Shown here piece after piece: positions 1-21,100 of a DNA stretch of 64,000 nucleotides. The translations under genes were made by a program, and so were the position numbers. Location of the stretch: assembly GCA_009746045.1 (NCBI GenBank), contig RPFO01000310.1, forward strand, positions 3,850,661-3,914,660. The letters are read 5' to 3'. The stretch is from Mesostigma viride. Its lineage: Eukaryota > Streptophyta > Mesostigmatophyceae > Mesostigmatales > Mesostigmataceae. Below the pieces are notes generated by a model that worked only from the letters and a program-made list of their open reading frames with translations, was not told where the DNA came from and made no database searches. Numbering within the stretch: the stretch's first letter is position 1; every line of letters begins with the position of its first letter.

Positions 1-50
1 TCATGTTCACCTGCGGCACTTGCTCTCTCTCCCCCCCCCCCTCCACGCAG

Positions 51-10611
<10,561 letters not shown>

Positions 10612-10754
10612 GTCTGGGCATTGTTTCTTGTGAGAGATAGTGGAAAGTTGCTCTTTTTCAAGAATAAATGGGGGTAAGAACCGTGCATCATGACATGCAT
10701 GCACGATGTGCACAGCTACCCTTTGGTCAACAGAATGTATGCATGGATTAAGTT

Positions 10755-10985
10755 CATTATTTAATTAATATGCACGTGACTGCGTCACGTGGGTGCAAAC
10801 ACAGAGAAAAGGAACCTTCAACCCTATATACACAACGAGGAGGGAGGGCGCCCTAGCTTCTCTCACTGCCACAATTGGCCAGGCCACAGAGCACTCTCTC
10901 CGCTGGATGGTGCCGGGGCGCAATGACTGTGGGTGCAGTACAACCATGCAATACCGTAGGTAGGTTGACACATATCGCCCATGCA
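10755..10985 (-). mobile_element. SINE-like element, copy 1
   Basis: About 230 bases, matching 59665-59890 in the other orientation. Read on the minus strand it starts near TGTGTCAACCTACC and ends with a perfect stem-loop (CACGTGAC, loop GCA, GTCACGTG; 10773-10791) followed by ATTAATTAA. A third partial copy at 11830-11995 starts at the same place, so the head looks defined. I cannot see a convincing tRNA-derived A/B box, so it could also be the tail of a longer element. Confidence 0.65.
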
Positions 10986-11829
10986 TCACCATATCCCAGC
11001 AATGACCTCTTTCTTATAATTTGTTATTATACTCCCTCCCCCTCCCCCTCCCCCTCCCCCGCCTCCCTCACCCCTTCTCCCTCCATCCTGCCCCCCCCGG
11101 CCCTGCCCTCCCACTTTCAGTTGTCCCCCCCTGGCTTAAACCTTCCCATTTCCCCAAGGTGTGTGCACTTATGCTGTGCACATCCATGGGAATATATAAT
11201 TACAAATGCTCTTGGTGTGATGTACGAAACGGTCAAGCGCCAGGGTGATCTTCGCTATTACTCGGGATTGTGTTTTCTTATCTTTGTTCAAATGTGTTAA
11301 GTACTGTAGGTGTGAATAAAAAGCTACTTGCCATCATCAAGAAGCAGCAGGCCTCCTACCATTTTCACAAGGCTGTGTATTCTGATTCTGATTTGGCACG
11401 CCGCAAAGGTGAAACCATTTGCGTTCAGTGCCGGTCCGCGGAAAACGCGATCTGCAAATGAATCCAGGCCGGAATTGAACTGGGGACCTCTCGCACCAAC
11501 TTTTGCTGACTATAGGACGGACGTCTCCTCGGATCCTAAGGCATCGCCAGCTGACACCTACAGTCCAACCGCAAAAGTTCTCCTTTCCGGGGAGTGATGC
11601 AAGCCATTCGGATTTTGCACTAGATAAATCATTCGAGATCTGTGTGTGTAGGAGTACTACACACGTGTCCACTCGAGACTTGTTTGTGAAGCGGCGATGG
11701 TCTTCAAACAAGTATTTAGGATGCATACTGTGGACAACTGTTAGTGTTGTGACATAAGAATCACTCTGCATGCAATTTGAGTTACATACTATTTTTCATT
11801 AATTAGTTACTTACTTACTTAATGAATTA
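10986..11829. other. Intergenic, no gene recognised
   Basis: Holds a C-rich simple stretch (11031-11110) and AT-rich sequence. No domain or spliced gene was recognised. A tRNA-like T-arm near 11465-11490 was examined and rejected. Confidence 0.5.
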
Positions 11830-11995
11830 ATTAATGCTGCTGGGGTTCTCCGGCCCATTGCCACAATATTTTAAGTGGGCAGGCAACAATTATGCGCTCG
11901 CTCGACACAGCATTCAGGGTGCCGGGGCGCAATGCTCAGTGTGGGTGCAATACAACCATGCTGAACCCTAAGCAGGCTGACACATATAGCTTACA
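11830..11995 (-). mobile_element. SINE-like element, diverged partial copy
   Basis: On the minus strand it shares the GTGTCAGCCT head and the TTGTATTGCACCCACA and TTGCGCCCCGGCACC blocks of the copies at 10755 and 59665, then diverges and runs into ATTAATTAATTCATTAAG. Confidence 0.5.
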
Positions 11996-12116
11996 AGGTG
12001 CATGAGTCGGGCTTAAGACATTTGCTAAGGCGCAAGCAAATGGCCACAATGAGCCATGGTGGATCGAATGTGCCATCACATATGTACATGACAATCTAAA
12101 AAGCTAAGTGACTAGC

Positions 12117-12358
12117 TATTAAATTAAATTAAATTAAATTATAACATGCCTCCGTGGGGAGGTCATGTAGCACATATTTCATGATGGATGGGGTGGAGGA
12201 AGCCGCGTGATCGAACTATCCTAACTCTATCTAGAAAATCCTAACTGCACTACTCATCAAAACGCCTCCTCCGCTTGGGGGGAGTTGGCTTGCCCACAGG
12301 GTCGGGCGTGTGCGCCTTGACAATCTTCTTCCACCGCGTCTTGTCCTGCATGGCAGAC
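12117..12358 (-). mobile_element. LINE-B 3' end, truncated
   Basis: On the minus strand it encodes the last residues of LINE-B ORF2 (QDKTRWKKIV ... KRRRRFDE, stop), then a 3' UTR with the CTCC/GGAG stem-loop and an (AATTT)n tail at 12117-12141. It matches 36525-36756. Confidence 0.85.
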
Positions 12359-12967
12359 TAGCTATATGCTGAGCTAATCACTAGCAAGCATGCACTCGAA
12401 AGATGTCTTAACAAGTGTTGCGACGAATGCACGCACACCATTAACAACTTCAGTACGCTGAGCATGTTAATGCATGCTACCCTATTTTTTAATTGGCACA
12501 TGAAAAAAAACACGACGGCATGCAGACGCGCTTTGTGCAAAGGGCATACCCACATGCAACCCCCCCATGCACGCAGCGATACCGGCCCATGCACCTCACG
12601 GTACGCGCTGCTTTTCTGCCCGCACATATCTGACCTAAGTGCGTAGTACTCCTGCGCACTTAGGACTAGTGGTGAGTCATCTTCTATAGATTCAGCAATA
12701 TCGGACTTATTGGCACCCTAGCTCTCCGGTAAAGAGGTTTTTCGCAGTTGGGCTGTTTCGAAGATGCCTTCGGATCAGGAGACTCACACAGCCGCGAAAT
12801 CATGCCAAAGGTCCTATGTTCAATTCCTTGCTGGTAGCTTCTAGGCTTTCTTACTTTCTGTGTTCCGCGGAATCTCAGATTTGGGCAGCTATCGTTTTCA
12901 CGTTTGTTGCTTTCTGACGACAATATATAACCCTATGTGCGCCTAGTGGCTTCCGGACGGCCCAGCT
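12359..12967. other. Intergenic, no gene recognised
   Basis: No domain or spliced gene recognised. Codon-like open stretches here are short and unsupported. Confidence 0.5.
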
Positions 12968-13240
12968 TAAAAAAATTAAAATTAAATTATAATGTACATG
13001 ACTCCGTTGGGAGATCATGTAGCACAGATTCCAGTGGATGGATGGAGGGGGCACAAAGCCGCGAGACCGAACTAAACGCTAATCTAATCTAATCTAGAAA
13101 ACCCTACCTATTCTACTCAGCAAAGCGCCCCTTCCGCTTGGGGGGAGGGGGCTTGCCCACAGGGGCGGGGGGGCGGGCGGGCAGGTGGGCGGCCCAGCTT
13201 GTGCTGCTGTTGTTCCTGGCGCACCTTCTTCACGCTTGAG
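12968..13240 (-). mobile_element. LINE-B 3' end, second truncated copy
   Basis: Same organisation as the copy at 12117: tail, CATG..CTCC/GGAG..CATG stem-loop near 13000-13025, 3' UTR, then the reversed codons for a GKPP..KR-rich C-terminus. Confidence 0.8.
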
Positions 13241-13461
13241 CACTGTGCGGGGGCCTCTTGATGGAGGCCCGCCTACGGTCAACTGGACCTACGCACGCCG
13301 TGCTGCGCCGTGTCAGCCGCCCCCCCCACGTACACGTTGGACAGCAGAGGGTTGACACGCACAAAGGCATGCAGGCGTGCAGTGACAGCATTAATTAATG
13401 TGCTCCTGTTGGGGAGTCACGGAGCACCGGAGTGCTTTTAATCCCTGTGTATGCACAGCAG

Positions 13462-13701
13462 ATTACTTGCCCACGCTCCTTGCTATGATATATGCTCACA
13501 TGGGTCTTATTGCACCCACAGACTGCCGGATCGTTAGCGTGTCCGTTTAGCTAGCGCGCCCGAATGCAGCTGGGGCATGCCTTTGGCATGAAGGAGACTG
13601 GGCGGTCTCTGCCCTTTCTCCTGTAGTGCACACACAGGGATTAAAAGCACTTCGGTGCTCCGTGACTCCCCAACGGGAGCACGAGTTTAATTAACTAATT
13701 A
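13462..13701 (+). mobile_element. Family D 3' end inserted into a family D element
   Basis: 240 bases in plus orientation, bounded by the 11-bp duplication ATGCACAGCAG (13451-13461 and 13702-13712). It ends with the stem-loop at 13662-13682 and a TTAA-type tail. Removing it and one duplication restores the host 3' UTR. Confidence 0.88.
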
Positions 13702-14440
13702 ATGCACAGCAGGACTGAAGAAAGGGCAGAGACCCCCTTTCTCATTCATGCCAGAGGCATGACACAGTGCTCAGCAATCGGACACGATAGACGATCCGGC
13801 AAAATCTGTGGGTGCAAAAAGACCCGCGTGAGCATATCATGCATGGCAAGGAGCGTGGGCAAGCAGGCGGAGCATAGCTAGGGCGCAGCATTGCTGGCTG
13901 TATAAATGCTAAGCTAAGCTAAGGCTATGCATATGGCTGGTCGTGTACCGTGCGTTAGCGGCCTGCACGTGACTACTGTGGTGGCAAGGCTCTAAGGCAT
14001 GGCTAACATTCTAGGCATGGCTGCCATGGCGGCAGTGCATGACTACCAATGACAAGGGCTAATCTAGCCCCCAGGGGGCGTCCACATCGATCTTGTGGTT
14101 GATCATCAGCTAGGTCCCCGCCCCTCCAGTACACCTTGGGCTTCTGGGGATCCTGCTTGTGGCGGAGGTGTTCCGGCCACAGGTCGCGTCGCTGCTGCTG
14201 CTGAGCAGGGGTCAGGCCGGTCGTCGTCCAGCGTCCAGGTGAGGTCGTGCAACCTCTCGCGAGGAGAAACCTGAATTAACCGCTGCTTGTCCTTGAAGGG
14301 GAGGGGAAGGTGAGCAGGACTGGTGGGGGAGCCGCCTTGTCCCGCGGGTGGAGAAGGCGGTGGCACCCACACAATTCTACCTCACCTACCAGGCGCCCAT
14401 GAGGGTAAGAAGGTGGTCCTTGAGCTCATCGGCAAGAGTG

Positions 14441-14906
14441 AGTAAGTAAGTAAGTAAGTACTTGCGTGTCATGCGCAAAGGCATGCCACGGAGTACTATG
14501 CTAATCTCATTAGAAAAATAATTACACAAAAGTTTAAACAAATATCGTCTGCATCATCCCCCAACCGTTAAGCACTAGATGGGGATGTAATCCTCATCCG
14601 AGCTGTCCTCTACTGTAATGGCAGACGAGGCGGTAGTGTAGCGGCTATCCTCAGGACCAATAACCTCCACCTGCGGACTTCTACCCTGACTAGCAACGGG
14701 CCGCGGGGCCCGTGGGGAGAAAACAGGAGCATACCCCTCGGGAAGGTGCTTATCGCAGATGGCAGCCCATTTCTCCTTGTCAATCATGCGGGCGCGGAGT
14801 ACGGATAGTCCCAGAAGCCCTGCATCTTCAAGCAGTTGTGTCACATAGGTCCGGGTCGCGCCGCGCCGGTGCCCGGCGCGCGCAAGTTTGCCAGTGGGTT
14901 GCGATG
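14441..14906 (-). mobile_element. LINE-A, 5'-truncated, nested in family D
   Basis: Bounded by GGCAAGAGTG (14431-14440 and 14907-14916). The minus strand has the (ACTT)n tail next to 14441, the 3' UTR and about the last 110 codons of ORF2, ending SSDEDYIPI. This fragment keeps the ORF2 C-terminus in frame, unlike the longer copy at 24615-29091. Confidence 0.9.
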
Positions 14907-15227
14907 GGCAAGAGTGGTTGACGTCTCTCCTGGCTTCTGGGGGAAACGACGCAGCACCACTCAGCACTCGCGGCGAGCGCGGTAGGTGGCCTCCCGTTGT
15001 TTTGCCTGGCGGAGGTCTTCGTCCACCTCCTGGAGTTTCATGGCGACGGCGTCAGTGGTCGAGGCGGACAGGCAGTCGCTGACCGCAGCGCAGGTCCGCG
15101 TACGAGTGCGGCGAGAGGCTACCATCTGCCGGCCGGGTGGGCTGCGCTGCGATGGTGGCCGTGTGCGCTGCAATCGCCGGGACCTGCGCGGCCAGCGCGT
15201 CGGTTTGGGCGGTGATGGCAGTGACAA

Positions 15228-15335
15228 CGTTAAACACGCAATTGCAATGTTTTTACAATTGCACTGTTTTAACAATTGCACTGTTTTAACAATTGCACTG
15301 TTTTAACAATTGCTTTTAACAATTGCACTGTTCTT
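15228..15335. repeat. 17-bp AT-rich tandem repeat
   Basis: About five copies of AACAATTGCACTGTTTT, some shortened, directly beyond the 5' end of the family D element. Confidence 0.9.
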
Positions 15336-18164
15336 CATCACGTTGGCCCCCGGCAAACGATGAATTGGCGCGCACACCCCGTGTGCAGAAGTAAAGGCCG
15401 TACACATTGAGCTGGCCGTTTCGCCAATGTGCCGAAAGCTGACCATATGCCATGAGTGTGGATCCAACGACTCTACAGAGCGGCCTGCTGCACAGCCCAG
15501 AGATGATGGCCATGCCGATTGTGGGCCGCGCGCAGCATCATGGGTCATGAGCGGCTCACTGGGTCATAGATAGGCACAACCATATTTACTACTACATCCG
15601 CGGGTCGCACACATCATGTGACCATTAGGTTGAAATGCCGGCCTGGCCAAACCTTCTGGGCACAACCAGTTCCTTCCAACACACGGATGCACACACGAGA
15701 CAGCGCTAATAACCTACCTTCGCTTTACGTCAGCCGGATGGGGCGGCGGGAAATGACACAGAGCATGCGGTGCTTCCAGGGATGCTGCTTATGCCACGTG
15801 ACAGAGTAACACCATTCATGTACATGAGATACACACCTTGCTTAGTTAGCAGCTCCCTGTATAATTAAGTCAGTTGCCCGTGGCCTTGGTAAGGCAGTTG
15901 CACGCGTGCTCAGGCATGGCTTCTGAACACAGACATCATTCAGCTATCCCAGGGACCTCACCAGTTACTGCAGCATCTAAAAAGAAGTGGCCGATATAAA
16001 CGTGGACAAAGTTGGCTGGTAACATCGCTAGCCTCACAATGCATAATTCTTGTCCCAGAGCAACAAAACATCATAGATGGTCAAACATGCATACTTTCAT
16101 CAATTCTAGTCTGCAGAGCATCCGTGATTCCAAATTAAACTTAGGCAGTCACGCCAATGCACAGTCACACTCGCGCGTATCATGGCATGGTAAGGCCAAA
16201 GACTAGCCACCACACAACTTAGCCTACCACAGGCACACTTTTTCTCACATGCCAATGCCTGACTTAACGAGTGCAAGTAAGCCAATACCAGTATGCTGGG
16301 CAATGCTAGCTAGAGCTCCTTGTATGCTGGGCTTCGACATATTAGCTGCTAACTGGCTACCGGGCAACAACACAGCCACAACAGAAATTACAACCGTAGG
16401 GGTGCACAATGGCCCTTGTGATATTGCCTGCTTAGGTTCAGAATCATCACTAAAGCGCAGCTGTAGGTTGTGCTTAATGTTGCTGTAAAGAAAACACGAT
16501 TGTGATTTATGTGGTAGCTACCAAGTCTAGTAGCAAGTATACCGTAGAGCCAAGGCCAAACGCACACGGCACAAGGGGGTGCAAGGGGCTGCGTTACCCC
16601 ATGCATCCATACATAAGAAACGATGTGCATGCCCGGGATGACAATATACAGAGGCACTGCTTTGACCTTCTTTCACATGCAAGCAAGGGACTGAAGGTTT
16701 CATAGATGTTACATGGAGACGAGCGGGGTGACTGCACAACTGCGCAGGCGTCCTCTTGGAGCAAAGCCAAAAGGCTAACCTGACACCGGCCAGGATATGC
16801 TTGTCTTGAAGCATGAAGGCAATAAAAACCATCGTGATACCACACAAAGCTTATTGCATGTTACACCAACCAATCTTTTAGTATATTTGGTACCAACGCA
16901 GCTAATCGTGAATAAAACGGATGAGAATCTGACCGCAACGCTTGTTCGCAACAACCACCACAAGACATTACATAAAAGTAGTACAGCAGCGATTTTAACA
17001 TCGCGAAACCTTCGAAAGCGAGCCCGATATGACTTACCGAATCATAAATATGACTTAACTTCGTCGACGGTAGCCGCAGTGACACTTAACTGATCCAAGT
17101 CCAAACCGCAAAAAAAGGCTAGCGGAAAGCTAGCAAGCACATGACAGGACGATGCGTCCAGACTTTCCTGGCCCACGACGCTGATGAAATATGCGAAATG
17201 CGGCATACGAAAACTACTCGTTGCGAAATATTCAAAGATTCAACAGCAAATAACAAGTGCTCTCTTCATAGTCATCCCCCGGGTAATCAACGCGCGTTTA
17301 CGCAACAGAAACCAGCCGGAGACATGGTGAGCCTCATTGGATGTTGCGCGACTGTGGCTACAGCATCTTTGTGACGTATCAATCATGCCTACAAATTTTG
17401 GAACAAATCCGTGCATCGATGCATCTACACGTTTGGTTTTGCCTTCTGCAGTTCTGCCAATCTGCCTTCTGACTTCTCCCCGGTTACACTAATCAAGTAA
17501 TCATGCCCTCGACCGATAACCGATTCTATGTACCATGTTATGACTGTACCCTGACTGAACTCGATTCTATGTATGTTACCTGCGGTCAGATTCATCTTCT
17601 TGTTTATGAACTTATTCCCTCGCCGGTTACCCGACAGGCGACAGTCGAGGACTCGAGGCCAGGTCGTGTATATCTCATTACCTACTTCCCGCCAACTGAT
17701 CAGGTATAGCCACATAGCACTAGTAAATAGTGTGTGGAACGGTGGATTGAGGAAAGTGAAATACACGTGGTGAAGTAATGATGGCGATGGCTATATTATA
17801 AAAATGGGCTCCGCCTGATTAGGTTCGTCGTGGCCATGCCTGCCGATTCCTGATGTTGGGGAGGGCCGGACCAATTTACACGGATTAGTCAATTATTGCA
17901 AATGATGCGAGGAAACAGGAGCCCAGATCGCTTATAAAATCTTTGTAGCTGTAGGAATGGAGAAGTTTTGCTGTTACTCTGTGAGCCGTAGAGGCCAGCG
18001 CAACGGCAGGTTTTTGTAGCGGGCAGTCAGCACAGAAAGGCAGTCTGGCCAGAATCGTGCAGAGACAACCCTCTGGTTAGATTGGCAACGTCCCGAGGCA
18101 AGGGGCTTTTCTGATCCTTGACGAATTTGTTCGTTCGATCTTCTTTTGCGTGCCGAGGTTAGCC
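15336..18164. other. Intergenic region upstream of presenilin
   Basis: Lower GC than the flanks, with no recognised domain. A TATA-like run (CTATATTATAAAAAT, about 17791-17805) lies some 360 bases before the presenilin ATG; a promoter role is only inferred. Confidence 0.45.
17425..17766 (-). CDS. Hypothetical open frame, doubtful
   Basis: A 113-residue minus-strand frame. The part from SWREVGNEIYTTW to the end is protein-like in composition, but I recognise no family and see no supporting splice structure. It runs divergently from presenilin. It may be an exon or chance. Confidence 0.2.
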   Translation of the reverse strand: MYFTFLNPPFHTLFTSAMWLYLISWREVGNEIYTTWPRVLDCRLSGNRRGNKFINKKMNLTAGNIHRIEFSQGTVITWYIESVIGRGHDYLISVTGEKSEGRLAELQKAKPNV

Positions 18165-21100
18165 ATGTCCCAACCAGAGCTTCCTAGAGGATACTCGCAA
18201 GAAGGCATGCCGCTGGATGCTGCGGCCACAGAGCCGAAGCGGAAGATATTGAGCTTGGGGGAGGAAGTCACGGCTATCATAACGCCTGTTTCGATATGCA
18301 TGATGATTGTGGTTGCGCTAGTTCGCGGATTAAGTGATGGCGACGGCACGGAAAACGGCCCCACAATTGGCACTCTTTATTACAATGAAAATGCGAATTC
18401 TGGCGACTCCAAAGCCAAGAAGTTCAGCGGGGCTCTGATCAACGCCCTGATCTTCGTAGGCGCCGTTATTGTCCTTACCTTCATCCTATTCCTGTGCTTC
18501 AAATACAAGTGCTCAAAGGTAAGGACTCGTATGGAACATGCAAGTTAGCTCCTCTTTTGGCATGCGGTCCCTTCACCAGTTCCTGCTCATCCACTCAAGT
18601 CCAGCTCATACACTGTACCTTTGTTTCTCAACGTATTATGCTGCTCTCCCAGGATAGTAACTGGAGCCATTTTTATTCAATCCTGGCTCAATTTGACCCT
18701 TGATTCCCCCCACTGTGCCTAAAGGGCCGTCGTAAATGGCAGGGCTTGAGGCATGGCATGTTGGACGGTAGCTATCCTCAGAACAACTGTTATTGTAAAT
18801 GCTTTTGCAATATCATTTGTCCAAGAGAAACTTGTTGTGTGATTTGGGGTTGCGCCCTGCCCTCTGCCCACATTCTGCGCCTATTAGCGCCTTATCACAC
18901 ATGTAGGGCTCTTACATAGTGTGTGGCCGTCACGCTGCTCGTATCGCCTACGAGCGCCTTATCACACATGTAGGGCTCTTACACAGTGTGTGGCTGTCAC
19001 GCTGCTCGTATCGCCTATTAGCGCCTTATCACACATGTAGGGCTCTTACATAGAGTGTGGCCGCCATGCTGCTCGTATTGTGGCCTGAGAATGGCATGCT
19101 CTGGACTTCCGTCCATGGCCAGAATTGGCACTGCTCTGCCCTGGCCTGGACAATCTTCCTTGGAGCTGCTGGATGGCACGCCCGGGGGTTTGGGCCTCGG
19201 TCGCCATGTTGGCTGTGCACACACTTGACCTCACGGCGTGAAGGAGTACTAGGCCACTCATTTGGGCACCCGCACATCGTGCAAAACATGCACGCCAGGT
19301 GCCACTGGATGCCCCCGCAGCAAGACACATCCCCTCCGCCAGGGCAGCCCATGGTTTGATGCACACCATCAAAAGCCACCATCAAACTTGATGACGCCTC
19401 GTTCATGCAGACGGTAGGCCACATAGCTAGCTTAGAGATGTGAGGGTGGTGTGTAGGTGTGTACGCCCACCCGCATGCCTACCTGCCCACCTGCCAGCCC
19501 ACCGAATGGCTTGCCCTGCCCTACTCGCCAAGCCACACACCACTGTGACCTTCTCATCACAGCACGTCTTGTCACACGACCACGTCACCATCCTTAACTC
19601 GTCTTGCATCCTTGCCCTTGCTGCCACACCCTTGCTGCCACACCCTTGTTGCCACGCCCTTGTTGCCACACCGTTGCTGCCACGGCGCAGGCAATATGGG
19701 CGTACATGGGGTTTGCGGGCTTCACACTCTTCTTCGGGTTCGGGGGCGGGCTGTTTGCAGAGGTAAAGGACCCAGCAGGGTGGCCTCTGACGGCTGCTGT
19801 TCTGCACACCCACTTGTGCCCAACACGTGGATGCATCCCAAGGGTTCTTCTAGCGCACCAAGTGTAGCATGTGAAGTTGTGGCACATAACGGGCACGTGT
19901 AGCATAGAAGTGCAGCGCCGTACAGCAGCGTGAGACGTACTGCAGTGATACGACAAACGGCTGAACGTGCATGGTGACAGCTGCCAGCAGCCGCCATGAC
20001 CGCGCGAGGATGTAGCGGTCAGAGAAGGCACTGGGGCCTAGTGCAGCTGACATGCCAGTGCACCTTTCACATCAGGAGTGATAAATGTTGCTGGGTCACG
20101 GACGTTGCTGGGTTATCGCCACAGGGCAGTCATGCGCATGGGCATTGGGCTGCGTGCCTGCGCGTAGATGCACGCGGAGGCGTAGATGCACGCGGAGGGG
20201 GGGCATGTGCGCGCCTGACTGCGTGCATCAGCATCAGAGAATGTTGGCATGTAGGCCTGCACGCGCGGGTTTGCATGGGGACCGGCATTTTCAGCACGGG
20301 TGGCATCAGCTTGCCTATTTCGGTGTGTGTGCTTTGCTTCTGTATTTGCCCGACGGCATCTTATGTGAGCCTTATGGTGGTACAGGCGTGCAGCCCTATA
20401 GTGGTGCGTACAGGCGTGCAGGGTTCCCACCCACCCACCCCCATGTGTAGGCGCACGCATCTAGGCCCTCACACACTGAGATACAAAGAATAGGTGGGTG
20501 AAGAGAGAGGAGGGGCGTGTTTGTGTGTGTGCATTCGTGTGCCTCCTCCGAAGGCTGCCCTATATCCCTCCCCCAAACTTGCAGGCCCCCATTCTCCCAA
20601 CCCCGCCCTCGCCTGTCCGTCCCTGCCCCCCTGCGCCTGCCGGTACCCTTGCTCATTACACACCATTCCCCTCGTTGAACATGGCCGTTCCTTGTGCTAA
20701 TGGTCTCATGGATAATCATGCCTCATTAGAAACAGTGGCTGTCTAACTGACAACCCTATCTGTTCAACCAGTGCCTTTCTTGTGGACAGTCGTTCCTCGT
20801 GAAACCAACAGTTGTCTCACTGACAGAATTCCTGCCTAATCATCCTCCTCATCACCCTCCCTTGTGCGGATCGCCCCTGGGATGAATCGACCGTTCATCA
20901 TCACCCTCCCCACCGCGCAGATCTGCGTGGCCCTCGGCTTCCAGCTGGACTTGATCACCTTCTTCATCGTCCTGTGGAACTTCTCCGTCATGGGCGTGCT
21001 GGCCGCCTTCTTCTGGCACTCCCCTGTCTTCCTAAAGCAGGGTTACCTGGTCATCGTGGGGGCCATCGTTGCCTACTGGTTCACCAACCTGGGTGAGCAC

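Larger units (their letters stand above)
13388..15217 (-). mobile_element. ORF1-only retroelement, family D, with two nested insertions
   Basis: Flanked by a 9-bp duplication GCAGTGACA (13379-13387 and 15218-15226). Read on the minus strand it holds a 5'-truncated ORF1 (ITAQTDALAAQV ... LHDLTWTLDDD), then a 3' UTR, a stem-loop at 13408-13430 and a TTAA tail. No endonuclease or reverse transcriptase follows ORF1. It is interrupted by a second family D tail (13462-13701) and by LINE-A (14441-14906), each with its own duplication, so it is older than both. Confidence 0.85.

Noticed and set aside
11430-11560. Minus-strand tRNA gene suggested by GGTCCCCAGTTCAATTCC
   Set aside because: The acceptor stem does not pair and no proper D or anticodon arm can be drawn; at best a tRNA-derived relic.
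14575-14967. A 130-residue gene
   Set aside because: Chimeric frame across the junction of the LINE-A insertion and family D ORF1.
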